Shown piece after piece: positions 57,084-64,000 of a DNA stretch of 64,000 nt; positions within the stretch are counted from its first letter, which is position 1; each line of letters opens with the position of its first letter. The position numbers and the translations under genes are program-made. A model generated the notes under the pieces. The model did not search any database and was not told where the DNA came from. It saw only the letters and a program-made list of their open reading frames with translations. The DNA lies in the NCBI RefSeq assembly GCF_004912155.1, contig NZ_STGX01000016.1, forward strand, positions 1 through 64,000, given 5' to 3'. The DNA is from Glycomyces paridis. Its GTDB lineage: Bacteria > Actinomycetota > Actinomycetes > Mycobacteriales > Micromonosporaceae.

Positions 57084-57584
57084 ATGAGCCAACTCATCGC
57101 CGTGGCCTACCCGGATGTCACCACGGCGCAGACGGTCCTCGCCAAGCTCGCCGACATGCAGAAGCGCGAGCTCATCAAGCTCGGCGACGCGGCCGTGGTC
57201 GAACGCCGCGAGGACGGCAAGGTCAAACTCCACCAGTCCAACTCCCTGGTCGGCGTCAGCGCCGCGGGCGGCGCGCTCTGGGGCGGCCTCATCGGCCTGC
57301 TGTTCTTCGCGCCCCTGCTCGGCATGGCTGTCGGCGCGGCCGCGGGGGCCGCGGGCGGCGCCATGACCGACGTGGGCGTGGACGACTCCTTCATGAAGGA
57401 GCTCGGCGCCGAGCTCAGCCCCGGCAGCGCCGCCCTCGTCCTCCTCGTCCTCGCCATGACCGAGGACAAGGTCCTCGAAGAGCTGGGCGGCCAGTACCAG
57501 GGCAAACTCCTCCAGACGAACCTCTCCGCCGAGGAGGAGGAGCGCCTGCGCGAGGCGATCGACGCGGCCACGAACAAGTCCTGA
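57084..57584 (+). CDS. DUF1269 family membrane protein
   Basis: A 166-residue protein typical of DUF1269: LIAVAYPDVTTAQTVLAKLADMQKR, DAAVVERREDGKVKLHQS, a Gly/Ala-rich hydrophobic segment (GALWGGLIGLLFFAPLLGMAVGAAAGAAGG), then FMKELGAELSPGSAALVLLV and KVLEELGGQYQGKLLQTNL. Function is unknown; these proteins are often linked to stress or envelope genes. ATG 57084 with GAGGAAG upstream. It is followed by a 15-bp hairpin and appears monocistronic. Confidence 0.92.
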   Translation: MSQLIAVAYPDVTTAQTVLAKLADMQKRELIKLGDAAVVERREDGKVKLHQSNSLVGVSAAGGALWGGLIGLLFFAPLLGMAVGAAAGAAGGAMTDVGVDDSFMKELGAELSPGSAALVLLVLAMTEDKVLEELGGQYQGKLLQTNLSAEEEERLREAIDAATNKS

Positions 57585-57592
57585 GGCGCGGA

Positions 57593-57629
57593 CCGAAAGC
57601 GGACGGGAGCGGCCCCCGTCCGCTTTCGG
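57593..57629 (+). terminator. Hairpin after the DUF1269 gene
   Basis: Perfect 15-bp stem (57593-57607 with 57615-57629) and a 7-nt loop, 8 bp after the stop. No T tract. Confidence 0.7.
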
Positions 57630-57672
57630 CGTTTCCGGGCCCGGACCGCCCGCGCGCGCCTACGCTCGCTGC

Positions 57673-58833
57673 GTGAGCAGGAAGGCGGTCGGGGAGGCGC
57701 AGGAGCAGGAGCAGCTGCGGTCCTACGTGCTGCCCGACACCGCCTGGGACCGGATCGCTTCGGGCCACGCCGGATCGGTCCTGGCGTTGCGCCTGCTGCC
57801 GTTCGTCCTCCTCGCCGTCACCGTCCCGCTCGCGTTCGTCACCCCGCTCATGGTCCCCTACGCCAACTACGCGCTCGTCCTGCTGCCCGCGTTCACCGCC
57901 CTGGTCAACGGGCCGATCGCCACGGCATGCGCCACGATCGGCACCGTCGCGCTCGTCAGCGCCGGCACCGAGGCGCTCGGGCTGCTGCCCTTCCCGAACA
58001 GCATCTGGGCCGACCTGCCGCCCATCGCCGTCGTCGGCGTCCTGTGCACCGTCCTCGCCTGGGCGAGGAACCGGGTCATCATCCGCCTGCTCGACATGAC
58101 CGAGGTCGCCGAGACCGCGCAGCAGGCCATCATGCCCGACCTGCCCGGGCGCATCGGCGGCCTGAAGATCAGCTCGGTCTACCGCACCGCGCGCGGCAGC
58201 CCCGGCCTCATCGGCGGCGACTTCTACGACGTCCAGGACACCGACTTCGGGCTCCGGGCCGTCGTCGGCGACGTCCAAGGCCACGACCTGAGCACCGTCC
58301 GCCTCACCGAGGCGCTCCTGGGCACCTTCCGCGAACGGGCCCTGGACGACCCCGACCTGGCGACGCTCGCCGCCCACATGGAGCGGCGCGTGCGCCTGCA
58401 CAACCGCGACCGGGACGAATGGGGCCAGACCTTCGCGACCGCCGCGATCATCGAGATCAGCCCCGGCCGCGACCGGCTGCGCACCCTCCTGTGCGGGCAC
58501 CCCGCGCCGCTCCTGGTCCGCTCGTGCACCTACCCCGTCGGCGGCAAGCCGCTGCCGCCGCTCGGCCTGGCCGACTTCGGGATCGACTCCTCCGTGCAGG
58601 TCCGCGACGTCGAGCTCGCGCCCGGCGACCTCGTCGTCGCCTACACCGACGGCCTGGTCGAGGCCCGCAACCCCGCCGGGCAGACCTTCCCGCTCTTCGC
58701 ACTGCTCAACGCCCACGTCGCGGCGGGCCTGCGCGATCCGGCCGAACTGCGCAAACGCATCCGCTCCGACTTCGTCTCAGGCGGGTACGCCCGCACCGAC
58801 GACCTCACGGCCATGGTGATACAGATTCCATAG
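57673..58833 (+). CDS. Membrane SpoIIE-type PP2C phosphatase
   Basis: A 386-residue protein. Four hydrophobic helices (about 38-140) form the sensor half. The SpoIIE phosphatase domain (about 145-386) contains GGDFYDVQ, VVGDVQGHDLSTVRLTEALLG, LLCGHPAPLL and YTDGLVEARN, with the metal-binding Asp residues. Such enzymes dephosphorylate anti-anti-sigma proteins and so release stress or sporulation sigma factors; the partner is not in the window. GTG start. The next gene, a lipoprotein, begins 89 bp downstream. Confidence 0.92.
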   Translation: MSRKAVGEAQEQEQLRSYVLPDTAWDRIASGHAGSVLALRLLPFVLLAVTVPLAFVTPLMVPYANYALVLLPAFTALVNGPIATACATIGTVALVSAGTEALGLLPFPNSIWADLPPIAVVGVLCTVLAWARNRVIIRLLDMTEVAETAQQAIMPDLPGRIGGLKISSVYRTARGSPGLIGGDFYDVQDTDFGLRAVVGDVQGHDLSTVRLTEALLGTFRERALDDPDLATLAAHMERRVRLHNRDRDEWGQTFATAAIIEISPGRDRLRTLLCGHPAPLLVRSCTYPVGGKPLPPLGLADFGIDSSVQVRDVELAPGDLVVAYTDGLVEARNPAGQTFPLFALLNAHVAAGLRDPAELRKRIRSDFVSGGYARTDDLTAMVIQIP

Positions 58834-58921
58834 GCAACCGTCCGCACCGGACGGCGCGTCAACGTACGGGCCCGCTCCCCCACGCGACCCCGCCCCGCTC
58901 GCACCCCGTGAAGGAGCCGTC

Positions 58922-59875
58922 TTGCGCAACCGCGTCCGCCCCCTGGTCCTCTCGCTCGCCGCGGCCCTCGCCCTCGCGCTGGCGGCGTGCGGGCAGGACG
59001 CCGGCTCGCCCGGCACCGCGGCCCCGCCGCCCGCCATGACCGACTGCGACGAGTTCGGCGTGCAGATGTCCCTCACCCCCGCGGGCGAGGTCGGCGACCG
59101 CACCTACCTGGCGCTGGGCCTCGTCAACTGCGGCCAGGCGCCGCTGGTGCTCGACAGCATGCCCCAGGTCGGCGTCTTCGGCGGGAACGTCGTGGCGCCC
59201 CGCGACGCCAACGTCCCCGAGTCGGTCACCCTCGCTCCCGGGCAGGGCGCGTTCACCACGCTCTCGTGGACCCAGGCCACCCGCGAGGGCGACACGGTCG
59301 AGGTCGACCGGATCCTGGTGAACGCCCTGCCGGTCGTCGCCGGGTACGAGCTCGACCTCCCCGAGCCCGTCACGCTCGACTACGACCACGTCCTAGACCT
59401 CGGCTCCTGGCAGGTGGCCGCCCCCGGCGCCGAGCCCGCGCCCGAGGAGACGCCGAGCGAGACCGAGGAGCCGGACGAGGAGGCCTGCCCTCCGGAGGGC
59501 TTCCGCATCGGCTTCTCCGAGGACGTCAACGCCGCCATGGGCATCCGCGCCGTCGGCATCACCATGCTCAACTGCGGCGAGGAGCCCATCGAGGTGAACG
59601 GCTACCCCGTGGTCGAGATCCCCGGCGTCGAACTCGAAGTCCGCGAAGGCTCCGACACCCTCCAGGACCCCGGCGCCACCCCCATCACCGTCGAGCCGGG
59701 CGAGGAGGTCAGCGCGGGCATGTCGTGGCGCAACCTCGTCGAGGGCGGCGAGAGCGTCGACGCGACCTCGGTCGACATCGGCTACTCCCCCGAGTCCCCG
59801 CTCCAGACCGCGACCCCGCCGTGGACCATCGACCTCGGCACCACCCGCGACATCGAGGTCACCGCCTGGCGGTGA
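58922..59875 (+). CDS. Secreted lipoprotein with two DUF4232-like domains
   Basis: A 317-residue lipoprotein. The signal LVLSLAAALALALAAC sets Cys22 as the lipidation site. Two similar beta-rich domains follow (about 40-165 and 190-317), each with a CxxFGVQ/GFRIGF start and a LVNCGQAPLVL/MLNCGEEPIEV core. An acidic linker (PEETPSETEEPDEE) joins them. DUF4232 is common in actinobacterial surface lipoproteins of unknown role. The TTG start is supported by AAGGAG at 58911-58916. It ends against a 17-bp hairpin. Confidence 0.85.
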   Translation: MRNRVRPLVLSLAAALALALAACGQDAGSPGTAAPPPAMTDCDEFGVQMSLTPAGEVGDRTYLALGLVNCGQAPLVLDSMPQVGVFGGNVVAPRDANVPESVTLAPGQGAFTTLSWTQATREGDTVEVDRILVNALPVVAGYELDLPEPVTLDYDHVLDLGSWQVAAPGAEPAPEETPSETEEPDEEACPPEGFRIGFSEDVNAAMGIRAVGITMLNCGEEPIEVNGYPVVEIPGVELEVREGSDTLQDPGATPITVEPGEEVSAGMSWRNLVEGGESVDATSVDIGYSPESPLQTATPPWTIDLGTTRDIEVTAWR

Positions 59876-59884
59876 GATACGGAC

Positions 59885-59922
59885 GCGGACGGCGGCGGTG
59901 CCTGGGCACCGCCGCCGTCCGC
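59885..59922. terminator. Bidirectional hairpin between two lipoprotein genes
   Basis: Perfect 17-bp stem (59885-59901 with 59906-59922) and 4-nt loop between converging genes. No T tract. Confidence 0.75.
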
Positions 59923-59932
59923 GCTTCCAGGT

Positions 59933-60685
59933 CTAGTGCTCCTCGCCGAAGAACGACCTCGACTCGACCGCCTCGGGCATCCCCATCGGCAGCATCACCG
60001 ACACCGACTCGCCGTTGGAGAACGCGAAGACGACCTCTACGCGCGAGCGCATGTCCAGGTCCTCCGTCAGGCCCTCCAAGAGCAGGAACGTCCCGGTCTC
60101 GCGCGTCAGCCGCTGGTAGGAGACCGGCGCGAGGTCGAGCGTGAAGTCCCGCTCGCCCAGCAGCACCCCGACCTCCTCGGTCACCTCGACCTCCTCGGTG
60201 GGCGAGGCGTCCTCCGATGGGGACTCGCCGAACGCCGACGGGTCCTCGGAGGGCGACTCGGACTCGCCGTCCGCCGGCTCTTCTGCCAGCGCGACGGCCC
60301 CCTCCACGATCTCCTCGATCGTCAGCTCCGTCGCCAACGTGACAGTCTCGGCCTGTGGGCTCGTCACCGACTCCAGGACCAGCGCCGTCTCGCCCTTGTT
60401 GGCGATCCACACCCGCAGGGGCGCCGCACCGCCGGCCCGGTAGGAACCCGACCGGCCGAAGTCGACCTCCATGTCCCGCAGCGCGATCGAACCGGCGTTC
60501 GCGCCGACGCCGGAGATCGCCGGGGCCATCTCGCTCGTCTGCGCGTCGTGCCCCGCGCCGCAGCCGGCCAGGGCGAGCCCTGCCACCGCCAGGGCGGCGG
60601 CCCACCGGGCCCTGCGGGCGGCAGTTCGGGCGGCACTGCGGGCGGCTGTGCGGCTCACTGCCGCGTTCGCGTCTCGTCTCTCCAC
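59933..60685 (-). CDS. Secreted lipoprotein with acidic insert
   Basis: A 250-residue lipoprotein. A basic start made of repeated xAAR units leads to the signal WAAALAVAGLALAGC (Cys at about 38). The mature protein has a PCuAC-like sheet (SIALRDMEVDF, LRVWIANKGETALVLESVTSPQAE) interrupted by about 45 acidic Ser/Pro/Glu residues, then VSYQRLTRETGTFLLLEGLT and FSNGESVSVMLPM. It resembles actinobacterial lipoproteins loosely related to copper chaperones, but no His/Met copper site is obvious. GTG 60685 with AAGG upstream. Converges on the DUF4232 lipoprotein. Confidence 0.75.
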   Translation of the reverse strand: MERRDANAAVSRTAARSAARTAARRARWAAALAVAGLALAGCGAGHDAQTSEMAPAISGVGANAGSIALRDMEVDFGRSGSYRAGGAAPLRVWIANKGETALVLESVTSPQAETVTLATELTIEEIVEGAVALAEEPADGESESPSEDPSAFGESPSEDASPTEEVEVTEEVGVLLGERDFTLDLAPVSYQRLTRETGTFLLLEGLTEDLDMRSRVEVVFAFSNGESVSVMLPMGMPEAVESRSFFGEEH

Positions 60686-60755
60686 AAGCGCCACCTTAGG
60701 TGCGCGCGGGCCCCGGCCCCGGGCGCGACATACCGGCGCAGCGGACGGAACGGAC

Positions 60756-62342
60756 TCAGCCGGGCCGGTGGCGGCCGACCGCGCGGTGGTCGAGGGCTGC
60801 CAGGACCCGGTCGATGAGGGACGGGTCGCGGCCCGGCGAGGAGCGCATGGCGAGGACGCGGGCGGTGGCGGCGGTGAGCATCTCGTTCTCGATGCGCTGG
60901 CGGGCGTCGAAGCGCTCGGCCATGCGGGCGTTCTCGGGGTCCTCGCGGTCCTCCACGAGGGCGGTGACCTGCTCGGCGCGCTTGTCGAACCAGCGCTCCA
61001 TGCCCTCGGCGACCTCGTCGTCCACTTCGCCTTCACGGCGCAGCTCCCGCAGTCGCTCGACGGCGGCGTCCCCGGCCTCGACCATGATCGAGCGCACGGC
61101 CTCGTTCTCCTTCTCGGTGTCGGCGCGCACCCCGAGGAGGGCGATGAGGCCCGGCAGGGTCAGGCCCTGTGCGACGAGGGTGGCGAGCACGACGACGACG
61201 GAGAGGAACTGGATCTGCTCACGGCCGGGGAACGGGGAGCCGTCGGCGGTGAACTGCGGCAGGGCCAGCGCGGTGACGACGGTGACCACGCCGCGCATCC
61301 CCGCCCAGGCGGTGACGACGGCCAGGCGCGGGTGGTTGCCCAGTTCCTTCCAGCCGATGCCCATGCGGCCCAGGAGGATCGCGAGGCCGAGCCAGACGGC
61401 GCGGACGGCGATCACGGCGCCGGCGACGGCGAGGGCCTTCCACAGCAGGTCGCCGACGCCGGTGTCGACGGCCTCGATGATGTCGATGAGCTCCATGCCG
61501 ACCAGGCCGAAGGTGAGGGCGTTGAGGCCGGTCTCGACCACTTCCCAGACCGAGCCCTGGACGAGGCGGCCCTCGAAGTCGTCGGGGTCGGTGGAGCGGG
61601 CGACGAGGACGAACGCGGCGACGATGACGGCGAGGACGCCGGAGGCCTTGAGGACCTCGGCGAGGAGGTAGGCGATGTAGGGGGCGGTGAGGGCCAGGCC
61701 GGTGGTGATGCGGGAGTCGCTCACGAGCCTGCCGAGTTTGACCAGGACGAGGCCCACGCCGAAGCCGATGGCGGCGGCGACGATCGCGGAGTAGGCGAAC
61801 AGGCCCGCCGACCACAGGACCGAGACCGACCCGGAGACGACGCCGATGACGGCGACGTTGTAAAGGGTCAGGGCGGTGACGTCGTTGAACAGGCCTTCGC
61901 CTTCGAGGATGGTGACGAGGCGGCGGGGCAGGCCGAGGCGGCTCGCGACGGCGGTGACGGCGGCGGCGTCGGGGGGCGCGCAGATCGCGCCGAGGACGAC
62001 TGCGGCCATGACCGGCAGGGCCGGGTGGATGAGGGCGGCGAGGACGGCGACGGCCCCGGCGGTGACGAAGACGAGGACCACGGCGAGGAAGAGGATGGGC
62101 CGCCAGTTCGCGGCGAAGTGGCGCCAGGAGGACTTGCGGGCGGCCGACCACAGCAGGGGCGGCAGGAGGATCGGCAGGAGGTGCTCGGGGTCGAGGTCGA
62201 GGGTCGGCATCCCCGGGACCAGGGCGAGTGCGAGGCCGTAGAGGCAGATGAGGACGGGCGCGGGGACGCGCATCCACTCGGCGGCGGCGGTCAGGAGCAG
62301 GCCGCCGACGGTGAGGGCGAACAGGATCGCCACCAGTTCCAT
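60756..62342 (-). CDS. CPA1-type cation/proton antiporter
   Basis: A 528-residue transporter with 12 or so membrane helices and a cytoplasmic helical tail of about 110 residues. The CPA1 ion site is recognisable in GAICAPPDAAAVTAV and EGEGLFNDVTALTLYNVAV (ND pair), with the later AGMRGVVTVVTALALP. It exchanges Na+ or K+ for protons to control pH and salt. The GEGLFND form differs slightly from the usual GESLLND. ATG 62342. Divergent from the MFS exporter across 121 bp. Confidence 0.92.
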   Translation of the reverse strand: MELVAILFALTVGGLLLTAAAEWMRVPAPVLICLYGLALALVPGMPTLDLDPEHLLPILLPPLLWSAARKSSWRHFAANWRPILFLAVVLVFVTAGAVAVLAALIHPALPVMAAVVLGAICAPPDAAAVTAVASRLGLPRRLVTILEGEGLFNDVTALTLYNVAVIGVVSGSVSVLWSAGLFAYSAIVAAAIGFGVGLVLVKLGRLVSDSRITTGLALTAPYIAYLLAEVLKASGVLAVIVAAFVLVARSTDPDDFEGRLVQGSVWEVVETGLNALTFGLVGMELIDIIEAVDTGVGDLLWKALAVAGAVIAVRAVWLGLAILLGRMGIGWKELGNHPRLAVVTAWAGMRGVVTVVTALALPQFTADGSPFPGREQIQFLSVVVVLATLVAQGLTLPGLIALLGVRADTEKENEAVRSIMVEAGDAAVERLRELRREGEVDDEVAEGMERWFDKRAEQVTALVEDREDPENARMAERFDARQRIENEMLTAATARVLAMRSSPGRDPSLIDRVLAALDHRAVGRHRPG

Positions 62343-62463
62343 GCGTCCTCCGAACCCGCGGGGCGCGGTGCCGTGCCCGATGTCCGGGACAGCCTATGCG
62401 CCGGAGGTGCGCTTCATGCGCGCTCGCCCACTGTTCGACTGTTTTGCCGCTAATGTTCCGCGT

Positions 62464-64000
62464 ATGACCACTGTCGACACCGCGCGCCCGGACGCGGCCG
62501 AGCCCGCGCCCCCGGTCCTGAGCAAGTCGCGGCGCAACCTCGTGTTCGTGACGATCCTGCTGGGCATGCTCATGGCGGCGCTGGACCAGACGATCGTCTC
62601 CACGGCGCTGCCGACGATCGTGGCCGACCTCGGCGGGGCCGGGCACATGGCCTGGGTCGTGACCTCGTACCTCCTGGCCGAGGCGATCGCCTCGGCGGTG
62701 GTGGGCAAGTTCGGCGACATGTTCGGGCGCAAGGCGATCTTCCAGATCAGCGCGATCGTGTTCGTGGGCGGCTCGGCGCTGGCGGGCTTCAGCGACGACA
62801 TGGTCTTCCTCATCGCGGCGCGGGCCGTCCAGGGCTTGGGCGCGGGCGGCCTCATGGTCACGGCGATGGCGCTCATCGCCGACGTGATCCCGCTGCGCGA
62901 GCGCGGCAAGTACCAGGGCGCGATGGGCGCGGTGTTCGGCGTGACGACCGTGCTCGGGCCGACCCTGGGCGGGCTGTTCACCGACCACCTGTCGTGGCGG
63001 TGGTGCTTCTACGTCAACGTGCCGATCGCGGTGGTCATGATCGCGATGGCCGCGGCGTTCGTGCCGCGGGTGCGCTCGGCCTCGAAGCCGGTCATCGACT
63101 ACATGGGACTGGTGTTCGTCGCCATCGGCACCTCGCTGCTCATCCTGGCGCTGGAGTGGGGCGGCGACGAGTACGCGTGGGACTCGGCGACGATCCTGGG
63201 CATGTTCGCGGGCGCGGTGGTCGCGCTGGTGGTGTTCGTGCTCGTGGAGGTCCGGGCCGCGGAGCCGATCCTGCCCATGTGGCTGTTCAGGAACCCGGTG
63301 TTCACCGTCTGCTCGATCCTCAGCTTCATCGTCGGGTTCGCGATGCTCGGGGCGATGACGTTCCTGCCGACGTACCTCCAGTACGTGGACGGGGTCTCGG
63401 CGACGGTCTCGGGCTACCGGACGCTGCCGATGGTCGCGGGGATGCTCTTCACCTCGATCCTCTCGGGCGCGATGGTCAGCCGCACCGGCCGGTACAAGGC
63501 CTTCCCGATCCTGGGCACCGGCGTCATGGCGGTCGGCCTGTTCCTCATGTCCACGATGGGCGCCGACACGGGCTTCTGGCTCGAATCGCTGTACATGCTC
63601 ATCCTGGGCCTCGGTCTCGGCCTGGCGATGCAGGTGCTCACGATCGCCGTGCAGAACACCGTCCCGTACGCGCAGCTGGGCGCCGCGACCTCGGGGGTGA
63701 CGTTCTTCCGCACCGTCGGCTCGACGTTCGGCACCGCGATCTTCGGGACGCTCTTCAGCAACCAGCTGACGCCGCTGCTGGCGAGCGCGTACGCCGAATC
63801 GGGCGTGGACCCGGCGGCCGCGGCGAGCCCGGCGCAGCTGCACGAGCTGCCGGCCGCGCAGATCGCGCCGATCGTGCAGGCGTACACCGACGCCATCAAC
63901 TTCGTGTTCCTGTGGACGGTGCCCGTGGCCGTGCTCGGGTTCCTCGTGGCCTGGTTCCTCAAGGAGCGGCCGCTGCACGACGCGGCCCGCGGCAGGGCCT
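62464..64000 (+). CDS. DHA2-type MFS drug exporter, 3' end outside the window
   Basis: At least 512 residues; the frame is open at the window edge. It has the EmrB/QacA layout: GMLMAALDQTIVSTALPTIVADLGG (motif D1), VVGKFGDMFGRKAIF (motif A), and RAVQGLGAGGLMVTAMALIADV, then GAVFGVTTVLGPTLGG (motif C, drug/H+ antiport). Fourteen membrane helices are expected; 14 are plausible in the visible part, so only a short cytoplasmic tail is missing. Substrates are likely hydrophobic drugs. The ATG at 62464 is the first good start and has little Shine-Dalgarno sequence before it (TTCCGCGT). Confidence 0.93.
   Translation, partial: MTTVDTARPDAAEPAPPVLSKSRRNLVFVTILLGMLMAALDQTIVSTALPTIVADLGGAGHMAWVVTSYLLAEAIASAVVGKFGDMFGRKAIFQISAIVFVGGSALAGFSDDMVFLIAARAVQGLGAGGLMVTAMALIADVIPLRERGKYQGAMGAVFGVTTVLGPTLGGLFTDHLSWRWCFYVNVPIAVVMIAMAAAFVPRVRSASKPVIDYMGLVFVAIGTSLLILALEWGGDEYAWDSATILGMFAGAVVALVVFVLVEVRAAEPILPMWLFRNPVFTVCSILSFIVGFAMLGAMTFLPTYLQYVDGVSATVSGYRTLPMVAGMLFTSILSGAMVSRTGRYKAFPILGTGVMAVGLFLMSTMGADTGFWLESLYMLILGLGLGLAMQVLTIAVQNTVPYAQLGAATSGVTFFRTVGSTFGTAIFGTLFSNQLTPLLASAYAESGVDPAAAASPAQLHELPAAQIAPIVQAYTDAINFVFLWTVPVAVLGFLVAWFLKERPLHDAARGRA

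Noticed and set aside
61219-63978. Minus-strand frame across the antiporter/MFS boundary
   Set aside because: His/Arg-rich shadow spanning two real genes of opposite direction; no domain.

Overview
The window is 64 kb of very GC-rich DNA with GTG/TTG starts, GTGA/ATGA gene overlaps, a PASTA-type Ser/Thr kinase, many lipoproteins, CUT1 sugar importers without their own ATPase, SNF2/SWIM and macro-domain genes. This fits a soil-type, probably filamentous actinomycete (Glycomyces- or Streptomyces-like); the genus cannot be fixed from the sequence alone. I call 62 protein genes. Two run off the ends: a DUF2264 protein on the left and an MFS exporter on the right. I see no rRNA, tRNA, CRISPR array, transposase, integrase or secondary-metabolite cluster.

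Layout. 0-12 kb: DUF2264 fragment; a divergent MarR/pirin pair sharing a double palindromic operator; a minus-strand run of lactonase, TetR, MMPL exporter, DedA and a 1515-residue TPR membrane protein. 11.7-18 kb: MsrB, membrane Ser/Thr kinase, HrpB helicase whose 3' end runs antisense into an M50-type protease, and a coiled-coil protein. 18-24.3 kb: a compact beta-glucan module (secreted GH16-CBM6, solute-binding lipoprotein, two permeases, LacI regulator). It carries three near-identical palindromes and a TTGACA-18-TATGAA promoter. 24.3-30 kb: a small membrane protein, a family-A DNA-polymerase-like protein, and a four-gene ABC exporter plus NarL-type two-component operon. 30-35.4 kb: GNAT, HAD phosphatase, an unknown protein, and the SWIM/SNF2 pair. 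35.4-44 kb: sugar-acid and sugar block with KDG kinase and KDPG aldolase, a PRTase, a second ATPase-less sugar ABC importer, a ROK regulator on a leaderless promoter, and an aldo/keto reductase. 44-56 kb: mixed accessory genes (sulfotransferase, macro domain, alpha/alpha-toroid protein, membrane-anchored PemK-like protein, SUKH-4-like protein, two RibD/DHFR-like paralogues flanking a variant histidine phosphatase, YnfA, exonuclease, GyrI-like, methyltransferase, and a large unknown coiled-coil protein). 56-64 kb: TauE/SafE, DUF1269, SpoIIE-type phosphatase, two lipoproteins, a cation/proton antiporter and the MFS exporter.

How it works together. The clearest system is carbohydrate scavenging. 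The GH16 enzyme would cut beta-1,3-glucan outside the cell, the CUT1 importer would bring in oligosaccharides using an ATPase encoded elsewhere (MsiK-type), and LacI would repress both transcripts from matching palindromes. The second importer appears to be under the ROK protein: a shared motif overlaps the -35 boxes of the importer and of the ROK gene itself, and a weaker relative lies in front of the KDG kinase. Transcription units are often closed by long, nearly perfect GC hairpins without a T tract. The least explained loci are the giant TPR protein, the 636-residue coiled-coil protein with its small membrane and methyltransferase neighbours, and the SUKH/PemK pair.
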